A stretch of 64,000 nt of DNA from Atrichornis clamosus (taxonomy: Eukaryota; Chordata; Aves; Passeriformes; Menuridae): NCBI GenBank assembly GCA_013400975.1, contig WBMZ01010242.1:1-64000 (forward strand), written 5' to 3'. Within the stretch, counting starts at the first letter, position 1; every line of letters starts with the position of its first letter. The position numbers were made by a program, and so were the translations under genes. Under the pieces are notes generated by a model, which saw only the letters and a list, made by a program, of their open reading frames with translations, was not told the DNA's origin and did not search any database. This document shows positions 1 through 12,836 of this stretch, piece by piece.

Positions 1-2245
1 AAGGTAATTGAAAATTCACTGGTAATGTGAAATTTATTAATAAATATTAGATTAATTTCTGGTGAGGCCTTGTACTGTAAGTGACTTAAATCAAGGGAAA
101 AGGGTAACAAATTACCTTGTCTAACTGTTCACCATCTCTCTTCAGTTGTCAGTGATAAGTGCTTAGCAAATCAAAATAAATATTCAGACATATTTTGAAA
201 GACAGTAATAACTTTACAGTCATTTGTATATCAAATGTCTATTCATGACAAGGTACTGAGAACTGTGAAGATTGTTTAACATCTGAGTTCCATGAACATT
301 TTTGTTTAAAGACAGACAAGTGGAAATTTGTTCCACCAATTGTATCTGACCAATTATATATGAAAATTATGTAAATGGACATTGCAGAATGCAATCATTA
401 ATTATTCTGATATGATCATCCAGCTTGTTTCTGCAAGTTGCTTGTCTTCTTTCATGAGAGTAACAGAGTACCCAAGCATTACAATTTAGATCATTAGATA
501 GTCAGGATGCTTCAGGAGAAGACTTCTGATCAGTTTCTTTTCCCATAAACTCAAAGTTCTGACAATCTGTATATGTACGTGTGTGTGTTATATTGGTTTG
601 TCATTAATCAACAAAGGAAAGTTAAAGAAATTTTTGTAAACAACTTTCAGTATGAAGCATACAAGCTCTGAGAACACTTGACATTCAAATATAAGAAAGG
701 ATTCTTACAAAAAATTAAAAGAACATCAAATTAAAAATATTCTCTATAGAGTTGCCTGTACAGTATTTTACATTATATTTTGCAAATTAAAAAAAAGTAA
801 ATTAAAAAAGTAAGATTCTAAAGAACATGTCAAAATATTAGTACATTCTTTCCAGGGAATAAGAAGTTAAAAATCTAAATACATCTTCATATCAGTAAAG
901 TTCTCTACTTAGGGATTTCTTTTCAATAGCATTCTCCACTGAGTGGTGAATAACTGGATGTGGAAACAGAATAATATTCTTTGTGGCTGGTGAAAAATTA
1001 ATGCACTCTCTCCAAACAGCCTCCAGCCCATACAGCTGATCTATATTAAATGTGCTTTGACCTAGAACTGTGTCAGCAAGGATATGAGTCTTCTCTGTAT
1101 CAAGTTCATTAGAAATAGAGAAAAGAATGATGATTACCCTACAATTTATATAAAATTTGTATGTGCTGACTAAACGGACTCTTGGCAATTAATCAAGTTA
1201 ATGTCAGAGATGAAGGGTCAAATTAGTCGAGATCAAAACAAGACAAACCATCAGCACTTTATCACCAGCTGACTACTATATTTCCCAACATTATCAGTGT
1301 CTTCATTCACCTGCTGCATTTGCCTTTTTTGCCCACGTCCTGAATAGGATACTTAAATGAGCTCAGTACATGGATGATAAGACATTCCAGTTTGCTGACC
1401 AAAGTTGGTGAGCACACTCTTGCATTATGTTTACCTCTGTATTTTTACTTTCTTTTCCTCCATGGAAATTGCATCTATAATAACTGCACATCCCTTGATG
1501 TATGTCTCTTTAGGTTTTAAAATGTCCTATTGAAAACATTTGTTTCATATCTGAAATAGAGGGAGTCTCACTGGAAGGACACACCACAGTAGTGTCAGTT
1601 CAGACAAAAACACAATTGTCTCCAAGGCTATCCAGGAGCCAAATTGCCATAAAAGAAAGGGAGAATTTGCTTACTGTAAACTGTACATCTAAAACTGTAC
1701 TTGAGTCTTCTGTCAACATTTTTAGATCTGCAAGTTTTCTATGCACTTCCAGTAAAATTTGTGGGCTTGCTGTTCCTCATGCCCTTTTAAAAGAAACACA
1801 TATTCACTTTGTTCTTAATTTTTTCTTACTTATTTGAAGGTTCTTGTGACAATTTTCTCTACTTACCTATTTTTCATCCAAAATTAGATATTTTTGTGGC
1901 CATTAATTTGGCTTCTCTTAGATTGTACGTGTTGGAAATTTCTGTTGAAGCATCACTGAATTTGATGTTTCTCTCTTCATAAATAAATCATTTAGTAAGA
2001 TTTTTTTCCCCAAATAGTTTAGGTTTGCAATTTGATTGTGATGGACATAGTTTTAAAAGAAAAAGAAAAAGCATGTTGCTGTGAAATTAATAAGATATTT
2101 TCTACTTTAGACTCTGAATAAAACTTGCAGGGAGAACAGGAGTGAATAAATATGGAATTATTTGCTTTATGATCACTTACAGAAAAAGGTACCTGGGAAT
2201 GACAGGTGTGTTTCTGATAGGACTTTGCAAATAAAATGTTGCAAG
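1..2245. other. Intergenic or intronic AT-rich DNA, no gene seen
   Basis: Unique-looking AT-rich sequence with stop codons in all frames at random-like spacing. The longest open stretch (98 codons on the minus strand, 892-1188) has no recognisable motif, no convincing splice flanks and a composition like the surroundings, so it is taken as chance. No recognisable repeat was found before the LTR at 2251. Confidence 0.7.
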
Positions 2246-2843
2246 AGAAGTGTCCCAGTTTCAGCTAGGGTAGAGTTGATTTCTTCTCAGTAACAGTTAC
2301 TGTGCTGTGTTTTGAATTCAGAATGATAATGATGTTGATAACACACTGATGTTTTGGGTTTTTGCTCAGTCATGTTTATCCTAAGTCATCCTTTCCCTCC
2401 TTTTCTCTCATCCTTTTTTTTTCCCTCCTTGTCATGCTCTGCCAGTGAGGAGGTCTGCAAGAGAAACTGGGAAGGAGGACAGCTGGGACAGGTGGCCCAG
2501 ACTGACCAAGGAGATATTCCACACCACATAACATCATGCCCAGTATATGAATAGGGAATGGGTATGTGGAAGGATGGCCAATCTGATTTTGGGAAGGGCA
2601 GTCTGGCATCAGTCAGTGCGTGGTGAGCAATTGCACAGTGCATCTTTATTTTTTCCCTTATTATTTTTCTTTATCATCATTATTATTATTATTATACTTT
2701 ATATTCCTTTATTAAACTGTTCTTATGGCAACATACAAGTTTTATTTTGATTCTCCTCCCCATCCCACTGGGGTCAGGAAGCTGTTGAGCAAGAAGCTGT
2801 GTGGTGTTTTATCTCCAGCTGGGCTTAAAGCCATGACAAGAAG
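2246..2843. repeat. Target-site duplication AGAAG flanking the solo LTR
   Basis: The pentamer AGAAG occurs directly before (2246-2250) and directly after (2839-2843) the LTR. It fixes the element's ends and shows that the insertion and the LTR-LTR recombination left an intact footprint. Confidence 0.8.
2251..2838 (+). mobile_element. Solo LTR of an avian endogenous retrovirus (ERVL-like), complete
   Basis: A 588-bp element begins TGTCCCAGTTTCAGC and ends GCCATGACA, giving the expected TG...CA ends. It is flanked by a perfect 5-bp direct duplication AGAAG at 2246-2250 and 2839-2843. A 5-bp duplication is usual for ERVL-type elements. Inside, a GAGATATTCCACACCACATA motif at about 2511-2530 is followed by a TATA-like AGTATATGAATA. 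An ATTAAACTG polyadenylation-like motif lies near 2711. The closing part (CCCACTGGGG, AGCTGTGTGGTG, CCAGCTGGGCTTAAAGCC) matches the 3' end of a common avian LTR family known to me. No internal gag-pol sequence follows, so this is a solo LTR left by recombination. The exact family name is not assigned. An ATT microsatellite has grown inside it near 2678-2695. Confidence 0.85.
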
Positions 2844-2939
2844 AATGCTTGTTATAAGGAACAATATGGATTTTCACCTTCCAAACCATTACAGCTGAGA
2901 GAAGTTATGTATGCATTTTTGGAATGAAGTAGAACAAGT

Positions 2940-3012
2940 GGTCTTATGGTTAGAGCACAAAGCCTGCATAGTGAGGGCTCCCAAATTCATGTTCAATTGT
3001 AGTCTGCAGGAA
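2940..3012 (+). other. Decayed tRNA-like segment (tRNA-derived SINE head or tRNA pseudogene)
   Basis: The stretch GTCTTATGGTTAGAGCAC resembles the D-arm and internal A box of a tRNA. About 40 bases later CATGTTCAATTGTAG resembles a degenerate T-arm and B box. The spacing fits a tRNA-like head, but the anticodon stem and acceptor stem do not pair convincingly and no 3' CR1-like tail was recognised. It lies about 100 bp downstream of the solo LTR. A chance resemblance is possible. Confidence 0.3.
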
Positions 3013-5229
3013 TTTTGCCATCAAGTTCAGTAAGACAAAAATTTCATTCTAGGAGCTTCAAGTCCTAAAACACTTTCTTTTTTTATATGATTTCTTGTGG
3101 CTGAATTGAGGCCATAGACTTGTGATACAAGAATATTTTCTTGGCTTACAAAAGATAATTATGCACTCTTTGCATTCTCCCAATGCAGAAGTAGAAATAA
3201 CAGCAATTTTACTTTGAAGTTGCAATCAGCAAGAACACTTCTCTCACTCCAAAAGATGGAGGGGGGGATTTAATTCATTTGATAACAGACTCGAACCCCA
3301 AGTGATTGAAAGTTCCCTTATGGAAACTGGGCACTGGATTCAAAGAAGTTGTTTATACAGTTCTCTCTCAACAGGAAATCCAGATATGACACGGCATGTG
3401 TGACCTCTTCTAGGTCTCATATATGCATAAGCAAGGCAGATACAAATCCTCTGTTTGCTTCATCTTCTATTACTTACATTGAAAAATGAATGTTCATAAC
3501 CTGTCCAGAGATATTTAAAAGATGCGCTCACAAGAACAGTTGGATTATTTTCAGTATTTAGCCAACTATATTGAGCTAAGATTTCTAGGATTGCCTTTTC
3601 TGAAATCCAAGAAAAATTATGAATTAACTGATTAACAGTTATCTAACTGTTAGAATAGAGCAATTAAAAAAAATAACATAATTCAGTAGTTTTGCATATT
3701 ACAAACATCTGTTGTAATCATAACTACTATGCATGAATTTCTGAATTTAGGATTATGCAAGACTGAGCAACATTATCAGAATAAGTTTATATTTCAAATG
3801 ATGGTAAATTTGGGTGTAAACTGCTTACTAGAGCAGAGTTATAATGAGATATATTTTGGAAAAATGCATACAGTCCTAGCACTAATAAATTTTTTTTCAG
3901 GCTTCCTATGCCAAAGAACAAACAAAACAGCTGCTATCCTGCAGTGATGGAAATAAGTAACTTTCTGCTTTATATGAGGCCATTTTCCAAAGTCAGGATG
4001 TTTTTTAGCTTATGATAGAGAAAATATTTAGTGGTTATATGCACATATATAAGCCTGCCATGAAAAATGAAAGGTAAAAAAATCCACAGCAGTTACCCAC
4101 ACAGTCTTGACAGTGAGCAACTGCAATCACTTCTTCCTAGGTAAGTTTAATATAGAAATTTGCTGAACAGGAAGAAAATTGACAGCTCTGTGAAAAAGAT
4201 TGAAACAAAGACACCAAGTGATCAAGATAGATACATAACTGACAGCGAGAGCTGCAAACAAGCAAGCAAACTGTACATATTTTTATTGTTCAATAAGAAG
4301 TACTATTACCCTCAAGAATAAATATAGAGAAGCCTGGCACTATATCACAATAAGAAAGTATGGGATTCTCTTGTAGGAGTTAAATGGAGTTATTACCAAC
4401 TGCATGCCAGGCTACTACACCTGCTCACAATAAAGAACTGCTAAGCAAGAAAGGAGGTTTGTGGGTTTTGTGGAGGGTTGATTTGTGGCTTGGATAAGGC
4501 TGTAGCTGACTGAAAACCTACTAGACACAGAACTATAATACAGTAGTCTGCCTTATCATAAGGAGAAAGGCCTGGCCCTTTGGTGAAATGAGGAAAGGGG
4601 TCCATCAGAAAGGTGAGTTTCAGGCTTTCTCTGCCATAAATCTTTACAGGCTGATGGTTTTCTATCTCTCTGGGTGTCTGCAGTGATCTATTTATATCTA
4701 AGGGAGCAAAAAGCTCTTTGAAGTTAAAGAGGAGGATTGGCAGCTTAGTCTCAGAAAAAAGTCTCTGAGGGGAAATGATGCTCAGTAGGTGAAATAGTTA
4801 AAAGCCCTTGCTTTTTATCATTATACTTTTATTTAAAACTTTTATGCAAAGAGTTTGAATTTCCTTCTAATCTTTACTACCTTGGTAACTGGACTAAGAA
4901 GGAAGTTCTGAGACTTCCCTTCAATTAGAGTTAATTGAGGCAGATTGATTCACATCCTAGGGTAGCAGGTCTTGGAAGGCATTCTTCTAAGCCTCCTATG
5001 GAATTTTAGTTGATCTAGGAGTAGCAGAAGCAAGCAGGTCATTCTTTTTTTAAGAAATTCTTTAGAAATACATATTTCTAGATGGAACTTCTAGTCCAAA
5101 GAAGAAAATATATACCTTGACTGGTGATCTCTTCCTAACTTCACCAGATTTTGTGGTATTTGCTTGTATTTTGATTGCTTCTCTGAGGTACTTCTTGGCA
5201 TTTTGCTAACTCAAAAAGGACCAGTCTCT
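3013..5229. other. AT-rich DNA, no gene seen
   Basis: No repeat family, RNA gene or coding exon was recognised. Short open frames such as 3729-3947 on the plus strand lack motifs and have background composition. Confidence 0.65.
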
Positions 5230-5520
5230 ATAAATAGTTGAAACCAATCACGCATTGTGATAATTAAAATTCATGTCCTAAGTACTTGCGTGTTAGTGCA
5301 AACATCTAATTACAATGGTTGCTTTCTCTTTGCTAAAATTTCATTATGACATAAATGATGAGGAAACAAATGTAACAGATATCTATTAATTGAACAGTGG
5401 CTGATGCTCTTAATATGTCTCAGCTATAAATGTGCAATAAATGCACCTTTTTTTTTAATTTGCTTTGCTGGATTGCTGAATGCATGTGGATGCAATCAGA
5501 AGATTCATAGCCTTCGAATC
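5230..5520. promoter_or_regulatory. Possible conserved non-coding element (inference from motif texture)
   Basis: This stretch lacks repeats and has a dense mix of homeodomain-type cores (GATAATTAAA, CTAATTACA, TATTAATTGA) next to SOX-like ACAATGG and ATTGTGATAA sites. It also has less simple-sequence character than its flanks. Such texture is typical of developmental enhancers in avian gene deserts, but conservation cannot be seen in a single sequence. It may be ordinary AT-rich DNA. Confidence 0.2.
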
Positions 5521-8500
5521 AGGTGTCCAGATGGTAAATAAAGAAAAAATACCCTGTTTATTTTTTCATTTGTTCTATAAGCATAGTACAGTGACTACAG
5601 AAGCAAATGTGTTCCTCTTGACCTAGAGCGTGTTCTAAAGCACGCTAAAGGACCCTTAATTTCACTACAGTGCAGCAATAGTAAACACTGATAAATTATA
5701 AAACACCAGCAGGAAAATAGTAAGAAGTCTGAAGGGGCAATGAGCCATATATATTGTCTGACCTCCAGGGGAGAATTCCTAGAACATCAGCTCATCCCTG
5801 TTGGTGATGTGTATATAAAATCTTGGATTAATGCCTTATCTAGTACTGTTGAAAATTTTGCACTTGGAATAGAGAATATCTATTTTCACTGACTCTACAG
5901 AAACCCTCCTTTCATGTTAAGCAAGTGGCAAAAATATTACTTGAGTTATTAAGAAGTTATTCAATTTTTTTTTAATTTTCTTTTTTAATTTTCAGTGAAT
6001 AAACAATAAGGAACTATTAAGCATATTTCTTGTAGATTTTTGAAAATGCATGTATGATTTAAAAGAGTAAGTGTGTATTTGATTAGCTGAATTGTATGTG
6101 GTCTCAAGAGTTATGCATGCAGGTAACACTGCCCATGGGAGTGTTTAGGAGAGCGAATAGATGCTCAACCAATTACCTTTGCAATGTTAAGGGTTTTCTC
6201 TGACACCCCTATCTGCAGGATAGACAGCTATCTTTGTAATACAGTGTAGCCATGAATCACTGTACTCTGGTGACTCACGTTCGCTCATTGAAGCACTTAA
6301 AGAGAACAAATCTTACAATGGAGACACTCATATTCACACAAGTACACTTTAGTCAGCAGAGCAGCATAAAACCTTCTTTCATCTTTGGGATCTATGGGCC
6401 AAGAATCAAATTTGATAGAGGTAGTGTATATGAGGGTAATGAAAAAAAAAGTGAACCTATGATAAAGGCAGGTGTTAGAAACACCAAACCATATGAAAAC
6501 AAAATGTCAACAGTGTGACTAGTAGGAGGAAGAGAAGGAAAGGGTGAAAAAAAATAATAAGCAGTACTTGAAGTATTTGAATGTCAGCACCTACAATAAA
6601 AAAACCCCATGAACATTCTGTTACATATGGCAATATTTACCATATTGCAACTAATACAAGTTTTTCATTACTGGATGGCTATCCACTATTACTCTGTAGT
6701 GATGATAATAGTGAATATACTGCTGACTTCTTTGGATTTGCTTAGGAAAAGACCCTCAACAAACTATTTTAAAATACCTTTGTTTTATTTATAAGTTTGA
6801 GGAGTAATCAATGCACAAACGCACTATCTTGGCTTGGAGAAATATCAGTGGGACACGAGTAGCTAGTTAAAACAGTCTAGAAAAAGTTTATGCATTCATG
6901 GTTCGGTACTTTGACTTTAAAAAAAAAAAAATTCTTGGAGAGATATTACATTGATTTTTTTTTTCTTTAATTACAGAAAATATACTATTTTTAAACTCTT
7001 TGCAGGATGTTTGTTGCTTATTTATATATATTTTTAGTTAGGTTCCAATACAGATATCATTAGGAGACTGTTAGAGACCCCTCATCATGATATATATCTA
7101 TGAAAAGTAATCCCATGACTATCATTCCTAAGTGACATACATTTGGCAATCTTCAGAGCTTAATAAGCTGTGAGAGTGTCTGAGAGTTAACCTCTAATAT
7201 CTAAAGCACTGTAGCACTTGTTCGCCAACAAGGGAATGTATAGATACTTGAGGATTAACTGGCATCTTAAACAGTGAAAATGGATTTGCCACCCCACAAA
7301 ATGTATTTTAAAATTTTTTTTTGATACGCCTAGACAACACGTTCATTTTCTAAGCCAGTTTTTCTTGTTTCATTGGCATCCTCTTCTAAATTGGGATCCC
7401 TAATCAGGCATATCAGGAGCCTTACTTTCTAAGAAAAATTTTGGAAATGATGATAGATTTTTAGGGGTTGAATTTAGAACAAATAATAAAGTTTTAGTGA
7501 TGTGTTTCTTTCTAATATATTTTTGAAAAGTGAAACTACTAATCTCATGAGTTGGTGAGAAATAGACTGGTTATTCTCTCTGGGGAGTATATTGTTTAAC
7601 TGATAGAGTACTGCCCTCCTCAGTGATAGAATAGAGGTGAAAAAGTTTGAAATAAACTCCAGACTTAGCTAAAACTTGCACTTGCCTGTGAAGAGACTGT
7701 CAAAACTTGAGACTTCCTGGATTACAACTCAAGATGCAAGTTATTCTCCTACCATTCACTTGAAACTCCAAGAAGATAAAGGACATGATTCTTTAATTTC
7801 TACCTTCCAGTCAAATGCTCCTTGTTGTTTTGAAGGTCCAGAGTAATAAACCGTCTGAAATAGAATTAACTTGTTTGTTTCCAGAGCTCAATGAATTGAA
7901 TTAAATATTGGTTGCCAGGTCATATATGTTGTGGGATCAAATCAGAAATCTGGATGGGGTTGGGGTTTTTTTATGTAGCAAGGTGGTGGAAGGCAGAGAG
8001 ATTAAGTATGCTGAAAATGCTTTTAAAAATTCTTCCTGTCTGGTTTGCAGGGGACTTACTCAATCTAAAGGTTCTAGAACAACAGATGTGTTTCTAATTG
8101 CATTCTTAAAATGAAATGCTGTTATTCAGAGTCTGCAGCACAGGAAATATCCTTCAGCAAAGGGCAACAGCTGCAAAACAGTAAGATGAGCTTTAAACAT
8201 TTATCCAGTGATTGGCAGGTTTTTTGCCCCCTTAGGCCTTATACAGTTCATATTTGTTAATGTAAAATGCAAAAGAGGAATTTTAGCTGGTTTAAAGGAA
8301 ACTAAACCGTTCTGACTATTCATATATTAAGTGACCTGAATAAAATACTGTGGGTACTTGCAGTACAAGCTGTTGTAATTTAAATGAGCAGTGTATTTCT
8401 AGGTAATAAATGTCTCACTCACCTAAATAGTACTGAAAACTGTGATATGCTGGCATTATTTATCTGAACAGCTTAAATGTTTCTATATAGACGATCTAAC

Positions 8501-10549
8501 TTTTTAAATACATCTATAATGCTTATTGATTTTGAACAAAAGTGGCAAAAATATTAGTGGAACTAGGGACTAGACAAAAAAATTATACCCAGTAAATTTA
8601 CACGTGTGACTGGTTATGTAAACAAGAGAAAATCTTTCTTACTGACTCGATATTTCTTGATCATTGTAATAAATACTTCCTTCCAGTTGGAGAAAATAAA
8701 GGGTTCTCTGCATCAAACAAAATAAAAGTTTTCCATAAAATGAGGATTTCTGCTCCACTCGTTCATGATCTTTGTTTTATTTTCTTTTTCTGTTTTTTGT
8801 GAAAGAGAGAAAAACATATCTACTTGAAGTAAATATTCTCTTTTTCTATTGTTAGAATGAATAGATGCTGAATTAATTCCTGCAAGAACCACGTTCTCAC
8901 CTGTGTTTTCTGGAATGTTTTACAGGATTTTTTAAGGTACTATTTGCTTTTACCTGTGAAAGTTATGTTTTATAAACCCAGACCTTAGTGATAATCTAGT
9001 CCGTTTAAACACAGATTACGTAGAATCTGATATAATTTCTTAGAATACTTCACTGAAGACTTGTGGTTGAAAACATACTGGTATTATAATAGTATTATAA
9101 TTAATCTTATTGAAGCAGGTTACTTGTCTTTATGGCACCATAAACTTTTCTCTTCCCCAGCTGTGTCACCACACAACTCAGTAGAAAGGAAGATTTTTGA
9201 AACTATGCTAAGGCAGAAATTATTATGGTGTAGAAGTTATTCTTTCAATATTTGCAAAAATAATTTAGCTAGGTATATGTTTTTTAGATGCAAAATTAGT
9301 TGTACAAATTACATAATAGCAATATCTAGTTTTACAAAGTTTCTGTGTGAGTGGTTTATGAATTTATGCACACATGTAACATGTACTTCCTAGATTTTCC
9401 TAAATACATATCCATAGATTATTCAATGGCTAGGAGGGATAGAGAGATCACATGGTTCTTCTCATGCTTTTCTTCTGGCAGGAAAGGACCAAATTAATAT
9501 ATTTTGGAAATTTGCCATTTCTTCATCTGTACATAATTCCTGCCTTTTGCGACTTCATTTGTGCTTTCTGTCATCAGGGGATTGGAAACGTTGGACCATT
9601 TAAAAAACTACGTAAGAGATTTGTGATTTCTTATTCACTGGACTAAAATTATTTATTACACAATGCATTTTTTGTGAAGTAGATAAAGAACATTAACTAA
9701 ATCTTATTGTTGGGCAAAAAATACAGAGAAACCAAGTGACCTACAGAAATATTAATTCCTTTTTAAAAGTTAGAATATGGTGTCCGAGTACCAAAAAACA
9801 CACCAAACCCCACCCACTTAATAAAAGATGCCTGAGGAAGAGATGTTGCCACTGTTTTGAAAAAAACATAAAGAAATGGAAGAGTATCACTCAAAAATAG
9901 TACAGAAATGATGTATGCATGTTCCTCTTTAAATCTCATAAATTAAAAAAACCCATACTTTCACAGTACCTAATTTCAAATTTTTATTTTCTGTTTGCAC
10001 ATGATCATTTTGGCACTAAAGTCAAAAACATAAGTCTTTAAGACAGAACTATCACTAAGAAAAGAAATTATTAGAATTATACACTGGTTTCCCTCAGAAG
10101 AATTCAGACTTTTATTGATCAGTGTATCACAGGTGAAATTTAGTACTTAATTTTAAAGGTAGTGGCTTGCAGTACATTTTTGGGAATATTTCTCCTCTTG
10201 TCAACATATATAATATTAATAAGAAATCAGAGCCAGTACATACTGCACATACAGCCTTCCCATGCTGTTGACTCCTTCTTTAGAATTCACTTGAAATTCT
10301 AAGAGTCAATATTAAATTATATTTTCAGTGTTACCACATTAAATGCCACAATATCCTGTAATGTTTTGCAGGGATGATTTATATGCATTAAATCAAAACT
10401 GAAAAAATCTTGTAATTTGGTTGTGATATAGTTTGCTTGGTTAATGCCCATAAATATTTATGTGTCCTTGCACTCACCAGAAGATTGTTTAGTTTTGTTT
10501 CTTTAAGATGTCACCAATTGCCATTTATTTTCAAGACCTCTTTTTTCAC
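5521..10549. other. AT-rich DNA, no gene seen
   Basis: Five kilobases without a recognisable repeat, RNA gene or coding exon. Short A and T runs occur (for example near 6920 and 6955). Open frames such as 6252-6518 and 9061-9393 on the plus strand are below or near the length expected by chance and show no domain. Confidence 0.65.
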
Positions 10550-10676
10550 CTGTTTTTTCACACTCAGAAAGACGTGCTAGTACAAACAGATCATCAGTGA
10601 GTATCACTGGTGGATGTGTGTTCTTGTGAAACTCCTGCTCACATCGTCTCAGATCAGTTAAAATACCACCAGCCAC
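10550..10676 (-). CDS. Candidate internal coding exon, gene unidentified
   Basis: Read on the minus strand, a pyrimidine-rich stretch ending TGTGCTCTTCAG (acceptor at 10677-10679) is followed by 127 nt without a stop. The segment ends ACAG before GTGAAA, a good donor, at 10549-10544. The frame opens directly after the acceptor (phase 0) and gives 42 codons plus one base. The peptide starts VAGGILTDLRRCEQEF and ends FVLARLSECEKT. Its residue mix (R, E, D, H, P in a balanced soluble-protein pattern) differs from the K/N/I/F-rich chance frames around it. I do not recognise the protein family and no partner exon with matching phase was found nearby. It could be an exon of a gene with very long introns, a relic exon or coincidence. 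Confidence 0.35.
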
Positions 10677-10679
10677 CTG

Positions 10680-12776
10680 AAGAGCACAGTACATAGGAGA
10701 AGCCAGGAATTTGTGTAATTATAAATCCTTATGTAGCAGATGGTGACAAAGGGCAAAAATATTGGATGTGACTATCATCATTTTAGGCTAGTTTAAAGGG
10801 GGAGGTAGAAATATTTTGATAAATTGTGTTTGTTTTCTTAAAGGAAAAGTTTCTTCAGAAGATGCAGGATTCTTTTGACGTTTTTGCTTTTGTTTTTATT
10901 CAAAAAGGGAGTTTTATTAAAATGTGTATATTTACGTACTGTAGAACAAAAATATTTCCCCATTATACTGCAAATCCAAATAAAATAATCATGATTTTGT
11001 GTAAAGATGAAAAACTGCTGGTCAACAAAAAGATAAAATAATAAACAAAAAGATAAAGTAATAAACAAAAGAAAGATGCTTGCCCCTTTCTACTGTCTCT
11101 TCCATGGGAATTCTGAAGAGGAGGCAGAGGGTGAGAACAGAAGGAAAATATTCAACATCAGTATTAAAAGTGTGATATTAATGCAAGCAAGTTCTCCAGA
11201 GCAATGATGATCTCACACATGATTTATAAAGCCTGTTTCATCCCCATACCTCCTGTATTGCTTATTTTTATGAGGAAAAGGACAAGAACATAATCTGCAA
11301 ATGAGATATAGTGAAAAGATACAAAACAGCAATAGCAAAAAATAGTAGCTGTAAATCTTACAGACCGTGAGCATAGTTCATTTCTTTAAAAGAGAAATTA
11401 GAAACTGAAAAAAGAAATTTATTAAATTTGTTATAACTACTGGTCCTATATTTCCTCAAAGTCTCCTGAAATGCATCTACATTTTGTTTACCTTGTTCTG
11501 TGTTTTAGCGACAAATGTTCCCTCCACATGTTATTTAATATACAGTATATATTTTTAGGTTCTGCACTGGCTTTAATTGAACTTAGTGAAAATAAATGCC
11601 ATAAAGTTAAAAAGGCTCAATAAGCTCAATACAGCAATCAGTGCAATTGCAAATGTGATGTAACAGAACAGACTTATATTTTCCTTAGGTTCAATGGCTC
11701 AGAAAATATTTCCATTCATGGATGGCTGGGCCATTGAAATTATATAGAAAATAAAAAGTCATCACTAGTTGCAGACAAAGGCAAGAAAATTCTCTTTTTC
11801 CAAGGAAGATTCCTATGTTACTCATTGGAACAATTACTTATTCAACCTTAATTTTATCTCATTCAATTGCTTCTGGAATCCACAGATGTCCATTATTCTA
11901 GCTATCTCCCAGTAGCCTGCAAGATTGCATCAGGAGGTTTTTATTCATTTTTCATAGTATAGTCCAATATATAATTTTTTGGGGGGCCTCCCTGGCATTA
12001 ATCAGCTTGTGTGGGAAAAGTAGAAAATGTTAAGTCTTAGTAATCTCTTTGTATTGTCTTCTATAGCTAAGTTTCCTTTAACAAGCTCAATAATTCCTAT
12101 TTGGTCCTACATGTTCAAAAAGTAAGTAGCAGTTCTGGAGTCCTAAATATTTTATGCCATACTTGTGGTGTTTGCTATTGGTATGACATTCAAAAAATGA
12201 ATTTAAGTTAAATCTTTCAAAATGGCCTACCCATCAGCACCTTGATACTGAAGAATGTTCAACATTTCTATTTACTTGGCAATCCAGATCTACTTTTCTT
12301 GTGTTTCTCAATTTCATATTTAGGTGGAGTTTGAGTAACCTTAGTCATTAGCATACAAAGGGGTGTGAAAAGTCATATTTATATCTGAGTTAATAAAGAA
12401 AAGTTCAGCTATCTTTTACTGTCTGGATCATTCCCTTGACTTGGTTCCCATTATTTGCATTCCTTCTGATGGAACCAGAACACCACTCTGTTGCTCTATC
12501 CCTTGTTTCATATTTGCACTGATTTCAACAAAGCATGACCCCAGCACCTTTGAGTCACTCCATCCTTTGTCTCATGTCTCCCTTTGAGTGACACTCCGAG
12601 CTCCCTCAGTGTTTGCGTTCCTAAGGTCTACAAACAGTTTGTGTTTGATGAATTATCGCCATGCCCTCCTTATTGCTGAACTTTGCTTTTCAGTCTTCTC
12701 CCCACAATAGGCTTCAACATTTGGTCAGCCCCGAAGTGGTCAGGCAGTTAAAATTAGGGTATTTACTTTGAGCTGT
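10680..12776. other. AT-rich DNA with a short tandem repeat, no gene seen
   Basis: Apart from the 20-bp tandem duplication near 11024-11070, nothing is recognisable. The two overlapping opposite-strand frames at 10826-11068 are low-complexity K/F/I-rich shadows. Confidence 0.6.
11024..11070. repeat. 20-bp unit tandem duplication, about 2.4 copies
   Basis: The unit AACAAAAAGATAAAATAATA (11024-11043) is repeated at 11044-11063 with one change (A to G) and partly again afterwards. It is a small replication-slippage duplication with no visible function. Confidence 0.85.
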
Positions 12777-12836
12777 TAGTTGGATTTGATGATCATTGTA
12801 GGTCCCTTCCAACTGAACGATTCCATTCTTCTATAT
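12777..12836 (+). mobile_element. CR1 LINE 3' end fragment, + orientation
   Basis: The stretch TTGATGATCATTGTAGGTCCC, followed by TTCCAACTGAACGATTCCAT, matches the well-known 3' terminus of avian CR1 elements, which end in short ATTCTATG-type repeats. Only about 60 bp of the 3' tail remains, consistent with the severe 5' truncation usual for CR1. It abuts an oppositely oriented CR1 copy. Confidence 0.75.
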
